Below are positions 1-10,449 of a stretch of DNA of 64,000 nucleotides, piece after piece (positions within the stretch are counted from its first letter, which is position 1; each line of letters starts with the position of its first letter). The stretch spans positions 310,001-374,000 of the forward strand of contig BROG01000349.1 in NCBI GenBank assembly GCA_030159075.1, read 5' to 3'. The notes under the pieces are model-generated. The model did not search any database. It was not told the origin of the DNA and worked only from the letters and a program-made list of their open reading frames with translations. This DNA is from Atrina japonica (Eukaryota > Mollusca > Bivalvia > Pterioida > Pinnidae). A program made the translations under genes and the position numbers.

Positions 1-446
1 CACTTGGCCAGATAGGCCCCAGTTTTATGTATACAAACATGAATACATTGACAATCCATTGCTATATCATACTTGTAGATACTCCAAATCTATAAAAAGC
101 TTGTCAGCCAGATACTGCTATAAAAGTAAAAAGTATGCAATACTTAACTGTATCTTACTTAGCTTATGCTAACTAGCAAAGCAAAAGTACCAAAACCTAT
201 AAGATACTACATCTCTTTCAGTACTTTTGGAGTAAGAGATAAGTTATTTAATGTAGCTAGTAAAAAGGTATTGGTAAACTTAGTATCTAGATTATCTAGA
301 TAGAAATCAGCATTTTTTTCTCTATAAGAAAAAATAGTTGACAACCCACACTACTTTTCATGAAAATAATAGACAAAATCCAAACTATACTGCAATTAGT
401 ACCAAAACTGGGTAATGAAAAAATTACAATATCTCTTATCTATAAC

Positions 447-575
447 CTTGTATTTTGTCTTTTAGCCATTCATACATTTCAAACATTGTTTCCAAAGACA
501 TCATACCCTTGATACCAGTATTAAGAATTTTGTGAATATTATGTAGAGTAAATTTGCAATTCTCATGACATGAAA
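447..575 (-). CDS. Candidate exon, unassigned (43 codons)
   Basis: Open stretch with acceptor GTTTACAG and donor AAG-GTTATAG, 129 bp = 2+126+1. It contains HKILNTGIKGMMSLETMFEM and ends YEWLKDKIQ, an amphipathic, protein-like composition. It does not match any TRAPPC13 exon and its phase does not follow exon 6 (phase 0), so it cannot be the next TRAPPC13 exon. It could be a decayed gene fragment in the intron or a chance open frame; I do not recognise it. Confidence 0.25.
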
Positions 576-769
576 CTGTAAACATTTTTGAAAGATATTT
601 ACTCATAGATGATGATAATCAAACACCAGTATGTATGTATGCATTCATCAACCTATTAGTCCTTTAGTGTTTTTTTTAGGCAAACATGCTAAAAAGGGAA
701 TGAGCATGCCAAGGGTTATATTACACTATAGTACGTGATGTTTGAGAAACACTTAATGTCTACGAGGGC

Positions 770-980
770 TACTGTATACCTGGACCTTTTCGCTCCTATT
801 TATCTTTTGTCATTTTCGCCCTTGGATGAGAGGGCAAATTTTAATTGAAAGCAAACTTTTCAAGCTAAATAATTAAGGCATAAACATACATGTCACCCAT
901 GATGCTATGGTGATACAGGGAAAATTGAAGACAGAGTGAATATGTTTTTTATCATTTATGGGCGAAAGTTAACAGGTACA
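770..980 (+). mobile_element. MITE family F, copy 1
   Basis: Begins ACTGTATACCTGGACC and ends GGGCGAAAGTTAACAGGTACA, imperfect inverted ends. Shares its whole length with copies at 12893-13123 and 39910-40126 (the latter inverted), including the internal ATGCTATGGTGAT segment. Confidence 0.8.
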
Positions 981-1586
981 GATATGCACTAAGTTATTCA
1001 TGTACATTTCAAAGTCCCATATGTTAACTCATACAGGATTTCACTGATATAACTATAAGCCTAAAGCAACATAAGAAAAACTGATTAAAATTTGAGAAAA
1101 AAAAAACTACAGAAAACAAATGGACAAAACATACCATCTTAAAACACTATGTCCCCTACACTATGATCTTGGTGTATAAAAAAAAGACAAGATGGAATAT
1201 TTGAATATAATTTGAAGCTGGTATTTCATCATTCATTTTTGTACAAATAATTACATTTCATGTATACACCAGTAATCTAAAACAAGTAAATGCAATCTGA
1301 AGGAAGAAAATGGGATACAAATTTCTAAATATAACATTACAAAGTGGTATTAATCTATGTAACCCCAGAGATATTAAGTCTTGTTTTCCTGTTCATATTT
1401 TCATGTATTGTTAAATTCCTAATGGACATTTTCAATTCCATGTAAACCTCTTGGGATTTCAATGGCAGCAAGAATTTCGATGACCTGTTAATCTTGACTG
1501 GATATAAACAAAATGTTAGATGTAACATGCCAAAATGGATATATGAAGCAATGAATGACTTATATTGTAGTTAAAAACAAACTTAC

Positions 1587-1631
1587 TTCTGCATTATAGA
1601 ACTTGGTCTTCACATCAAGAGGCTTTAACAC
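1587..1631 (-). CDS. TRAPPC13: TRAPPC13 exon 6 (45 bp)
   Basis: A 45 bp exon bounded by acceptor TATTTGTAG and donor GTAAGT. It encodes VLKPLDVKTKFYNAE, which is the vertebrate exon 6 peptide without change as I know it. Phase is 0 at both ends, so skipping it would keep the frame. The next exon (vertebrate SDLSSVTDEVFLEAQ...) was looked for between 1 and 1586 and not seen, so intron 6 runs out of the window. Confidence 0.96.
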
Positions 1632-2043
1632 CTACAAATATATATAATAAATGTACTTAATAGCACATGAAATAGAAAAGAATACTAATGCAAGTTTTGT
1701 GCCAAAAGTTACAGAAAAAATTCTAATTGGACAGAGAAACGGGCAATATATAATTGTTGTTGGCTTAGAATCATTTTCTGTTAGACAAAGAACACAGCCA
1801 AAAGAATGTGGCACAAAAAGCTACAGACTCATTTGCATACAATTTACATAATGTTTGGTTACCTTCCTTCGAGTTTCTAATGTGAAATTTTTCTTATCTT
1901 TTGCATCAGTCCTTTTAATATGACTTTAAATTTTCAACAAAGATGAGAAAAGTTGAAAATAGAAGATGAATATAACATGTACACTATCCTTTGCTTCATG
2001 TTTAGCTGTAAAGGTTTTTAATGAATGAAAGCATTATCAGTGC

Positions 2044-2220
2044 ACAGTGAAATTTGTATGTAACAACCTGCTTACGGACACAAGAAAACCAGTCTTTATA
2101 GGGAGGGGGTCTTTAGAGGTTGATTTGTATACAAATGGTACCATTGGAGACAACAAAAAACAGTCTTTGTGACCAGGTGGTCTTTACACTCAGGTGGCCT
2201 CTAAAGTAAGTTTTACTGTA
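2044..2220 (+). mobile_element. MITE family E, copy 1
   Basis: Shares ACCAGTCTTTATAGGGAGG, the TACAAATGGTACCATTGG core and GACCAGGTGGTCTTTACAC with copy 2 at 12410-12586. Ends AGTTTTACTGTA; internal imperfect inverted repeats built on GTCTTTA/TAAAGAC. Confidence 0.75.
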
Positions 2221-2309
2221 TCTTCAGCAGTGAACCTTTTAGTTTTACCTCCAGAGTAATAAGTTTTCTTATATCATTAGGTTTAAAGAAGCATATCTAA
2301 AATATGTAG

Positions 2310-2480
2310 TCTCTTATTTCTGGTCAGTGCCCCACAGGAACCTAAGCTGTCTATAAGAGGAAGTCTGCCAGTTTACCTGTCTTTCCTAGATATATTGCAC
2401 AAATATTATCCCTTCTACGACTAAAACCTGTCAGTGCCATATAAATGCCGAGTGTGGTATAAAATACCACTAAAAACTAT
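2310..2480 (+). mobile_element. SINE family K, diverged 5'-truncated copy
   Basis: Contains CTGGTCAGTGCCCCACAGGA, ACCTAAGCTG, GTCTGCCAGTTTACCTG and the tail motif CCGAGTGTGGTATAAAATAC, the order seen in the full K copy at 58676-58934. Confidence 0.55.
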
Positions 2481-3179
2481 TGGAGCAGGATCTATTTGAT
2501 ATTTTGTTGTTCAATAGTATGGCAATATAGTACTGCTGGTTAAGGAACAGTAACTCTGACAACATCACAATCTCTTGTAGTAGAACATATAAATCAAATC
2601 TGACAGAAATTCAGGAATAATTTTTTCCCCAAAATATACAACACAGAATTTCATTCAAGGTTCAACAAAATTTGAACACTTGACTTTTGACATCAAGTGA
2701 ACAATGAAAAAATATAATTTTGAAAATACCATAAGGATTTTTGTTCTACAAAGGGAAATTCATTGATTATCAGTGATGTGTGTAACTATATGATAGTCCA
2801 TCATATATGAATTTCTACTAGTCAATAAACAGTAGAATGTATATTTTGTAATGTACCCAAAAGGGAAAAAAAAACCAAACAAGCAAACAAACCCTCAAAA
2901 TAATAATGATAAAAAAACCGAGAAAACAAAAACAATGGCACAGGGCAATAAACAGTGAGTCAAATATTTTATATGAGTGTTGTTGATGTACACTCATATG
3001 CCAATAGTATTTCAACTTTTTTAATTTTCCCATTGCTTTCTATGTTAAATCAATTTTTCAAAAATAAGTGACAAGCAAAATTTGAAACGCCATTTCCTTC
3101 TTTGTTCTTACTTATAAGCGTCAACAAAATACTTATTGCAAAGAAAAAAAATTGCTTCTCAGAATTCTTGTGTTTGATG

Positions 3180-3345
3180 CCAAGAATGTTTCACTAATCT
3201 GAAGACTTAAACACCTCTAGTGCCACAAACTTTTACCAATGCTATGGAGTAAAGTCAATGAGGGCACATTAACATGCCACATTTAGCATGACATCCTAAT
3301 GATATGGGAGCTTAGTTTCAATTTTCATCCAGCAGATATGTAAAT
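3180..3345 (-). repeat. SINE L-like body remnant
   Basis: GCTATGGAGTAAAGTCAATG, ACATGCCAC and CATCCTAATGATATGGGAGC echo the body of family L on the reverse strand; strongly diverged. Confidence 0.3.
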
Positions 3346-3396
3346 TTTCACTTCTAATGCCAAGCACTTGGCAAAAGGAACAATCACTATCATTTT

Positions 3397-3486
3397 TTAA
3401 CCCATCAACCTCTGAAAAACAATGGACTGTTCTGTAAATCATGACTTAGACCAGTCGAATGTGTTTTTAAGGGTGAAGGAGTTTAA
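3397..3486 (-). mobile_element. MITE family A, copy 1
   Basis: About 90 bp; TTAACCCATCAACC at the left and GGGTGAAGGAGTTTAA at the right are inverted repeats. The family core CAATGGACTGTTCTGTAAAT and CCAGTCGAATGTG are present. Family A forward orientation is defined here as ...ACACATTTGGACTGGTCTAA... Confidence 0.85.
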
Positions 3487-3500
3487 AGTACTAGGTATGA

Positions 3501-3652
3501 CCTGGGCTTGGCACCATAAAACTTAAGAATTACTCAAGTCTAAAATATTACTGAACTTTGCTTAATTATGAAATCTGATTAACTGACCATGCCAAGTTCA
3601 GAATATTCTAAGACTTGAGTAAATTCTCAAGTTTTATGGTGTTAGGCCCTGG
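3501..3652. mobile_element. MITE family G, short form, copy 1
   Basis: Palindromic: CCTGGGCTTGGCACCATAAA at one end and TTTTATGGTGTTAGGCCCTGG at the other, followed inward by ACTCAAGTCT / AGACTTGAGTAA. About 150 bp; partner copy at 10065-10212. Confidence 0.82.
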
Positions 3653-3725
3653 TATCGAAAATAAAACCCATGGCCTTTTAGTTGTGAACCCAATGCTCTA
3701 TCACCAGGCCATGGTCAAGAAATAG
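3653..3725 (-). repeat. Degenerate tRNA-type sequence
   Basis: The reverse strand reads TGGCCTGGTGATAGAGCATT then GGGTTCACAAC, resembling a tRNA A-box region with an anticodon-arm remnant. Probably a SINE head; no intact B box. A related CCCAATGCTCTACCAC occurs at 39539. Confidence 0.35.
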
Positions 3726-4063
3726 TTAGATAAGTAAAACTGGACTCAGAGGCTGAAGTTAAGCAGTGTTTTATCGATTACATGGATAAAACAAATCACC
3801 TCTATCTTTATAAATAAAAGACCAAGTTATATCCATGTTTGTTTTTATGAAATTCATTTAATTCAAAGTTTCAAATTCTTGAAGTCCAAAATTAAAATTC
3901 ACATAATGACATCATACTAAGATATTTTATTCGAAAACTTTACTGTCTACCCTGAACTTTGCCGTTCCATCATAATGAGAGCAGAGACTGATCACATATA
4001 AGTCAGGATATTCCATTTCATTATGTTTTTCAATTTGAAAAGTCTGATAATATTGTTAATATG

Positions 4064-4182
4064 GATGCCGTTTAGGTGACAGATAAATACATTGGCACCC
4101 GCTGGGTGATTTGGACAAAGTGAATATGCTTTCTCTCATAAAAGTGCGAAAATAACTGGGGGCAAAAATTTTCAGGTAAGCC
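4064..4182 (+). mobile_element. MITE family F, 5'-truncated copy
   Basis: Only the right half is recognisable: GACAAAGTGAATATGCTTTC, then GGGGGCAAAAATTTTCAGGT. Confidence 0.55.
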
Positions 4183-4697
4183 TCTAGATTATTCAGAGTA
4201 ATATCCACAATTTAACAATATAGGAACAGAATACATAATTATAACAATTTTCTATGTTATCTTAACATTCTTTATTTCAGTTAGGTTATATTCTTTTATA
4301 AATAGAATAAATGTTCTATTGCAAAACAATTGATACTGTTTAAAGTTTCAGAAACAGATAACGACTAATCATTCGGCAGATTCTATTCCCTAGAGTATAC
4401 ATGCACTTTTAATTTTTATTGCAGTTTTTCATCTCGACCAAAGCATTTGGAGAAGATCACGAAGATTCATTTGGAAAACTGTTATCAAGGGTTTACAAAA
4501 ATGAAAAACTAAAATTACCTAAAGTGAGAAACAGTCATTTTAAATTGTTAAAATGATTAATTGGCTATCATAAAACCATGGAAAACATGGTCTGGCAAAA
4601 AAGTGATACCTGAAAATTGTTTAAAGTTGACATTAAACATATGATCAACAGAGGCAATGGCATCAGATCTGTTACATAATTGTGAAGTAAAGCTAAT

Positions 4698-4784
4698 TTG
4701 TTCACCCCTAAAGAAAACATTTAAACTGGTATAAATCAATGATTTCAGAAGAGTCCATTATGTTTCAGGAGTTGATGAATTAAC
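4698..4784 (+). mobile_element. MITE family A, copy 2
   Basis: TTCACCCCTAAAGAAAACAT left, AGGAGTTGATGAATTAAC right, with GATTTCAGAAGAGTCCATTA in the middle as in other A copies. Confidence 0.82.
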
Positions 4785-5121
4785 TGTTTCGTTTGGAGAA
4801 TCTGGATACTGTAAAACTGGGTAAGGGCTTGAAGCAATAAAAATAGAATACCTTGTAACATAATTGACAAATATTATCCTACTCTGGGCAAACTGCAGGT
4901 CTATATTCAAGTGAAATCGGTTTACACAAATTCTAAAGTCTTTGTGGCAGACTAGTGATAATGGCCTCAATTGAATGGGAATTGTTTAAAGGGAATCTGG
5001 AATTGTTTAAAGGAAGATAAATCAAAATAAACCAACCCAAATTCAAAGGGAATGTATCCATTTAGACAAAGTTCAAATAAACCATAGTTTAGTCATGTAC
5101 ATTTCAAGGGAAATATAGTAA

Positions 5122-5180
5122 AACCTGTTTATAAAGAATTTCATGGGACCTGTAAAAGAGTTCATTATATCAGTAATTTG
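5122..5180 (+). mobile_element. MITE family E-like fragment
   Basis: AGTAAAACCTGTTTATAAAG resembles the family E left end; the rest is diverged. Immediately followed by a 37 bp tandem duplication. Confidence 0.4.
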
Positions 5181-5253
5181 TTATAGATCCCCCACTTGTT
5201 TGTATATTGGGCTCATGTTATAGATCCCCCACTTGTTTGTGTATTGGGCTCAT
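5180..5253 (+). repeat. 37 bp tandem duplication
   Basis: TTATAGATCCCCCACTTGTT...GGGCTCATG occurs twice in a row (starts 5181 and 5218) with one substitution visible, so it is a recent duplication. Confidence 0.85.
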
Positions 5254-6700
5254 GGTGGCAAATTTTATAAAATGTGCACAGTTCAGAATTCTATTCTATA
5301 ATATCATTCATGTATGAAGAATTACATCTATATGCACTGTGCAAAATGATGTACAAATGTATTGTTATCATTCATATACATATTTGCATTGTGTTTGTTT
5401 TATCATGAGTATTTCATGTTCCATAAGACATTGAAGTTGTGAAAATGAATTTTTTTTTGTATCAAAAATTTCAAATATTTGACGTTTCTATACAAATAAT
5501 AATATTTTTAAAAATCCCAGGTTGAAAAAATAACTTGTAATAACGTCGTATTTGTGAAAAGATATTAAATGTGAATAATGGGCAAATAAATATTTGTATT
5601 CTTACATGGATGGTAGAAATATCAATCGTCCAAATATTTCATTCGTAATAGGCAATATATGTATGATATATTAAAATTTTCTACGGTAATGCATCTTTTT
5701 TAGCCTTTTTAATCCAAAGTTTGGTCTAATTGCGGGATATATTTTTATCATCAATTTATGCCTTTAAAGGTCTCACCAAAATTGGAACATACCAATTATG
5801 GCTTTTTTAATGTATCAAGACTAGTCATTTCTGTATTCAGCTAGACTTGGATTTCCCACTAGATAAAAAAAAAATTATTGATCTTTGAATCTTCCCATTG
5901 AAGGTGCAGCCCAATAATTACTAAGACAAACAGACAGACATATTCAAGCCAACTTTTTTATGTTCATTATCGTTCTATCCCTTTAGATCTTTAAATTTAA
6001 ACATCTGATGAAACACTGATGATAACAAACAATAAATCCTCAGTTTTTTTCATATCAAAAACAAAAATGGTTTATATGTTGAAGTCTGATTATCTAAAAG
6101 GTCAAATGTCAAAATTCTATATTGGAAATTCATCTTTTTATATCGAGCTGCCATTTTTATAAAGTCACTGAAAGATAAGATTATACATTATATGTAATGT
6201 TATTACAGTGTGACAGTACAAGTAAGATTACTTTATTAGAATTGGTGAAAGTGATTCCAAAAAACAAATCTGTTATAAATTTGAACATTACATATGACAT
6301 CAACTTTGACACTATGGTGCCTCTGTGTCCTATATACACTGTAATTCAAATTGTGCAAATATTCTGGCTTTAATTACCCATGTTAAAAGTACTACTTAAT
6401 CATTACAGAGGATAATAGTATAATAAACAACGAAAGAGTCAGTTTCTCCATACTGATCATAGTTAGATAAGTGGATAAAGATATATGGGCCACTAGCGGG
6501 TACTTTGGTGGATTGATTATTTGGAATGAAAGGAATTGTCAATGTACATGATTCTGTAATTACATATATGGAATTTGTTCAATTTATGACTAATTTTAAT
6601 TATAAACGAGCATTCTGTGAGAATTGATGAATTAATAATGGTACACATCTCCTACCTGTGAAAGCATAAATTGATGAATTGTTACAAAATTTCAACAAAA
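5254..6700. other. AT-rich intron, nothing recognised
   Basis: Part of TRAPPC13 intron 5. No coding stretch with splice sites, no clear repeat family member and no tandem array seen. Confidence 0.5.
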
Positions 6701-6702
6701 TA

Positions 6703-6772
6703 CAGTGAAAACTGTCTTGAGAGACCACATTTCAGTGGCAGATAGGATGGTCTCTTAAGACAGTTTTCACTG
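6703..6772. mobile_element. MITE family D, 70 bp near-perfect palindrome
   Basis: CAGTGAAAACTGTCTTGAGA at the left is the reverse complement, with one change, of TCTTAAGACAGTTTTCACTG at the right. TA dinucleotides flank both ends (6701-6702, 6773-6774). The loop is about 24 bases (ACCACATTTCAGTGGCAGAT...). Confidence 0.9.
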
Positions 6773-6774
6773 TA

Positions 6775-7576
6775 TTAACCAAAATTTTAACTGGATGGAC
6801 TAATACAGAAAAACCTATTTGTAACCTCCCTCCTCCACACACAAAATACAAAGTTTTGAAAAGATCTCAGAAATTATAGATATTACATAGATAATGTAGA
6901 TAATTATGAAATATAAGCCCCAAAAGTTCCTATGCTTCAACAAAATTATTCTTGACTCTACTATGGAAAATCTTACATCACAAAAGCAACTGTGTCCCGC
7001 AGCAAATGTGAAAACCGGTTTTGTTTTGTAAATATAAAATATTTCATACAAAAGTGTTGATGTATTGGAAAAATATCCATGCAATCAACAAATAGAACTA
7101 AAGATGTTAAAAAAAATAAACAACTCTTATTCCAGTGGTTTACCTTCTAAATTACTGTAAATCTCACTGATAACTGTGAAACTCTAAATCTGGTTTTGCT
7201 GGGACACACAGTAAGCAGAGCCTGAACTGCTTGTGCTGCTGTCAAAAACACTGACCTAATCAGAACAGTATTACTTTGACACAAACAGATGCAGATCGCA
7301 TAACTGACAGTGGCTTATGTCCTCATGGATGAAGATCGACTGTGAGAAGAAACATCACAAGGGAAGAATTGAGTGATGCTCTTGTATATCAGAAGAGATT
7401 GAAAGACAGACAAACATCATGATAAACTAGGCTCTGACACTTCAGCATGCAACTAAAGATTATCTGTAAATGCTAGCTTTCATCTCTGTAACTTTTACTT
7501 GTTGAAGGTGTTTCCCTGTGATGTGTGCAGATGCTCGTATAGTACTACTCTCTCATGTATGACTTTTCAATCAATT
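6775..7576. other. Intron, nothing recognised
   Basis: Unique-looking intron 5 sequence. 7190-7440 has higher GC than its surroundings but no open frame with usable splice sites on either strand. Confidence 0.45.
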
Positions 7577-7930
7577 TACCGTATTCAACCAAATAAGTGC
7601 GTAGGGCGGTAAAAAAATTTGAAAAAAGGCGTGGACGCTTATTGTTGGGACCAACTGAAAGTAAAATTGACATTAAACAGTTAATTTTTATATAAGGCAT
7701 GACCGTAAAGTTCTTGTAGTTATTACCAAGGTACCATATCAACATTCTTCTGCTGCTGGGGTGTAGGGATTAACTGTTACTTGTGTTTTTCTGGTCCATA
7801 TCTCCTTGTCAACTGGCTAGAAATGATTCTCATTCATGTGTTAAAAAAGAAAAAAAAGGGTGAGTAAATCTGAACAATTAGGGAGGGGTGCTTATAGGGG
7901 CATGGTTGCTTATGGAGTAGAATATGGTAA
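7577..7930. mobile_element. MITE family N, ~355 bp
   Basis: Left end TTTACCGTATTCAACCAAAT AAG; right end CTTATGGAGTAGAATATGGT AA is its imperfect reverse complement. Inner motifs GTGGACGCTTATTG and GGTGCTTATAGGGG repeat the same GCTTAT theme in inverted arrangement. Single copy here. Confidence 0.65.
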
Positions 7931-8253
7931 TTGACATTGACCAACTTAAAATGTTTAACAAAGGAAAACTCCAATCTGTTTGGAAAATGACAAAATTGCT
8001 TGATGTCCAAAATAACCAATAGGAACTGTTTACACTTCTTATCTAACTCTAATTCATCTGTTTTCAAAATTGAATTCCCAGAAAAAACTCTTGATTTTGA
8101 TTCCTATTAAATCATTTCTTTTTTTAAAACAAACTTACTATCAGGATGTTTAATGGAAAAATTAATTACTTGTTAGATTAATTACTGCATGTTCTTTGAG
8201 TAACTTAACAATGATCACTTGCAGTCAGATCAGGACTGTACTGTGGTATTGTC

Positions 8254-8512
8254 CGATTCACATAAGATGGCGGGCAGAGTAACCTTTTGATTATCATACG
8301 AATGATTCTACTCATTTTTCGGTTATGACAAGTTGCACAGGAAAACGTTTTATTCCTCACTGGATACTCTCTTATGTATGATGACAAGTAGGGACGATTA
8401 CTCTAGTCAGTGTAATTTAAATCTTATGCTTTATTTACCTAAAATTTAAACTCTTTCAGGTCAAGAAAGGGTTCACAAGACTCCACCCTGCCTGGTTATA
8501 TGGATTTTACTA
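8254..8512 (+). repeat. Dispersed repeat family I, copy 1
   Basis: About 260 bp collinear with 39184-39444: both contain CGATTCACATAA, AACCTTTTGATTATCATA (first copy) or ACCTTTTGATTATCATATGG (second), TATGATGACAAGTAGG or TATGGTGACAAGTAGG, and GGTTATATGGATTTTACTAT. No terminal inverted repeat seen. Class unknown. Confidence 0.8.
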
Positions 8513-8601
8513 TATGATTAAGTCACTTGAATTGTGAATGTCAATTTATGGAATAATAAAGTCAAAGTGTGACATATATTATGGGACACTCTGTCCTATC
8601 A

Positions 8602-8641
8602 GGCCTTTGTCTGCCAAGTTTAAGAAATATCATTGTGACAC
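8602..8641 (-). mobile_element. Family H element, left part split by element J
   Basis: AGGCCTTTGTCTGCCAAGTT matches the end of the H element at 18267-18534 (AGGCCTTTTTCTGCCAG on its reverse strand). Continues at 9072 after the inserted J element. Confidence 0.55.
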
Positions 8642-9071
8642 AATAGGGAACTTTCAAGTTAGCCCGGATTACCGTTATAATCCTGCTTTTATTATCACAA
8701 GTTGCCTGATTCTAGTAAAATGTTCCTGAATGTTATTTCCGGTTTCATTAATATATAGAGAGCCCCCATAGCACAATGGGAAGGTCCTGGGTTCGATTCC
8801 TGGTCTGTCTGCACATTTTTCTCTGCCTGACACATTTCAGTAATTTCACATTCAACTAAATAACAAACTGTCGTATGTTTTAAGAGTCTTTTGGGTTTCT
8901 TTAAAAGAAATAAATTTAATGTGCTAAAAAGTAAAAATATTTCCATTTACTTTACATACGTTGCGAAGGTAAATATGAAAACCAGAAAAACATGTGAGGA
9001 ACAAAATTGAGAAGGCGTGAATAAATGCAGGATCATAATGGTAATCCGGGCTTACTCGAAAGTTCCCTATT
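8642..9071. mobile_element. MITE family J with 45+ bp terminal inverted repeats
   Basis: Terminal repeats 8642-8686 and 9027-9071 match at 41 of 45 positions when one is reverse-complemented (AATAGGGAACTTTC[A/G]AGT, then AGCCCGGATTACC). Weaker inverted similarity continues about 60 bp further inward (GTTCCT, TTCCGGTTTCAT versus TTCTGGTTTTCAT). The loop contains a tRNA-like module at 8765-8810. No transposase frame. Inserted into a family H element. Confidence 0.85.
8765..8810 (+). repeat. Shortened tRNA-like module with A and B box
   Basis: TAGCACAATGG at 8769-8779 fits a pol III A box and GGTTCGATTCC at 8790-8800 is a perfect tRNA B box inside a potential T arm (CCTGGGTTCGATTCCTGG; stem CCTGG/CCTGG is not self-complementary). 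Only 10 bases separate the boxes, so the anticodon arm is missing and this is not a functional tRNA gene. Confidence 0.6.
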
Positions 9072-9130
9072 GGGAATTTTAATGTGAATTTGTGTCAAAT
9101 TGGGAAAAACAGTTTTGTACACATGTTACT
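9072..9130 (-). mobile_element. Family H element, right part after J insertion
   Basis: GGGAATTTTAATGTGAATTT then GTGTCAAATTGGGAAAAAC are collinear with the reverse strand of 18440-18490 in the H copy at 18267-18534. Confidence 0.55.
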
Positions 9131-10035
9131 CTATAAACAACTGAATCTCTATTTAAAAATGCATCCCCCATATTAATTTATTCTTCATTACAGAAAATTG
9201 AGATTTTTTTCAACGAACTTGTTAAAAACATGAATTTTGCATGAATATCTGTGTTGTGGAAACTATAGAAGGGCCTGACAATGAAATGTTTTAACTATCC
9301 TCATACAAGCCTCTACTTCATCACATACTCCGACCCAGCAAAAACAATGCATCTTACTCAGCAACTGATTACATCTACTTAGGTAAAGTGCCAATCACAA
9401 AATAAGTATAATTCATTAAGCTTTGTTAATTGATTGGCCCAACACATCTTGTTTGTCTCAAAAAGGATCCAATAGATACAATTATCCATATCTGCATGTT
9501 ATCATTAATCACAATGGAAAAGTGTAAGATGCGTGAGTCTACAATCATTATTTGATTTTTAAAGTATATTTTGGTCTGCAATAAATTGAGCGTTTGTGGC
9601 TTTTTAACTCATTAATCAAATTAGCTGTAGCTTGTTTTCCGACTGGTATGACCGTTTATAAACCATGAATTAACACATTCTTGTTTAAGGTTTGTGACAC
9701 TGATTGCTTGTATTGAGGTTTGTTTTCCTATTATACGATAATTGATCATGTTGCTCTAAATATAGAAACACTACAATAAAACCAGAAATGGGATAATTAA
9801 AAAATGGCAGAGGTAAAAATTTTATCACCTTATGAAAGGCGTTACGAAATTTATTAGACAGGTCTAGACGGTAATACAGTGTGCGGAATCAGTTTGGAGA
9901 CGCAGCTTCAAAAGGCAATTATATTAACTGAATCCTAATATTATATAATCAAATTATTTCTTCTGAGTTTTTTAATAATTTGTACTACACATATATAGAT
10001 ACTATCATATTGCTAACAAAGTAAGGTGTTACCCT

Positions 10036-10241
10036 TATAACAAGATTGGGTAAGTGAAACCAGGGCTTGGTACCACAAAGCTTCAGAATTACTTAAGTCT
10101 AAAATTTTTACTAAAATCTGGCTAATCCTGAAATCTGATTGACTATGCAGGCCAATTTGAGAATATTCTCAGACTTGAGTAAAATCTCAAGTTTTATGGT
10201 GCCAGCTCCATGTATAACAAAATTGGGAAAGTGAAACCAGG
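10036..10241. repeat. 29 bp direct repeats flanking a G element
   Basis: TATAACAAGATTGGGTAAGT... (10036-10064) and TATAACAAAATTGGGAAAGT... (10213-10241) are 29 bp with two differences, and lie immediately on either side of the G copy. Confidence 0.85.
10065..10212. mobile_element. MITE family G, short form, copy 2
   Basis: GGCTTGGTACCACAAAGCTT left, AAGTTTTATGGTGCCAGCTC right; inner TTAAGTCTAAAA and CAGACTTGAG inverted pair as in copy 1. Confidence 0.8.
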
Positions 10242-10449
10242 TAAGACTGTTGATAGAGTATTCACACACAGAAATTTTGAGTGTTCCTTTGCCAGTCGAG
10301 TTACAAAAATATCATGATACTATTGGTATATCTGTATCTGTGATATATATCAGTTGCTGCAAATCATTGTACATGTATCGTGGAAAAAGTCAGTACTTCA
10401 ATATATGTATGATGTGGTGAAGGTTGATTTGTGAGATTGTAAACCTTAT

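Noticed and set aside
1861..1917. Minus-strand stretch KRTDAKDKKNFTLETRRK with donor GTAACC
   Set aside because: No usable acceptor and the phase does not fit between TRAPPC13 exons 5 and 6.
8712..8735. Minus-strand IQEHF resembling the TRAPPC13 exon 1 peptide
   Set aside because: Lies downstream of exon 2 in gene order and inside the J element.
8765..8810. Possible tRNA gene
   Set aside because: The B box is perfect, but the A and B boxes are 10 bp apart with no anticodon arm or acceptor stem.
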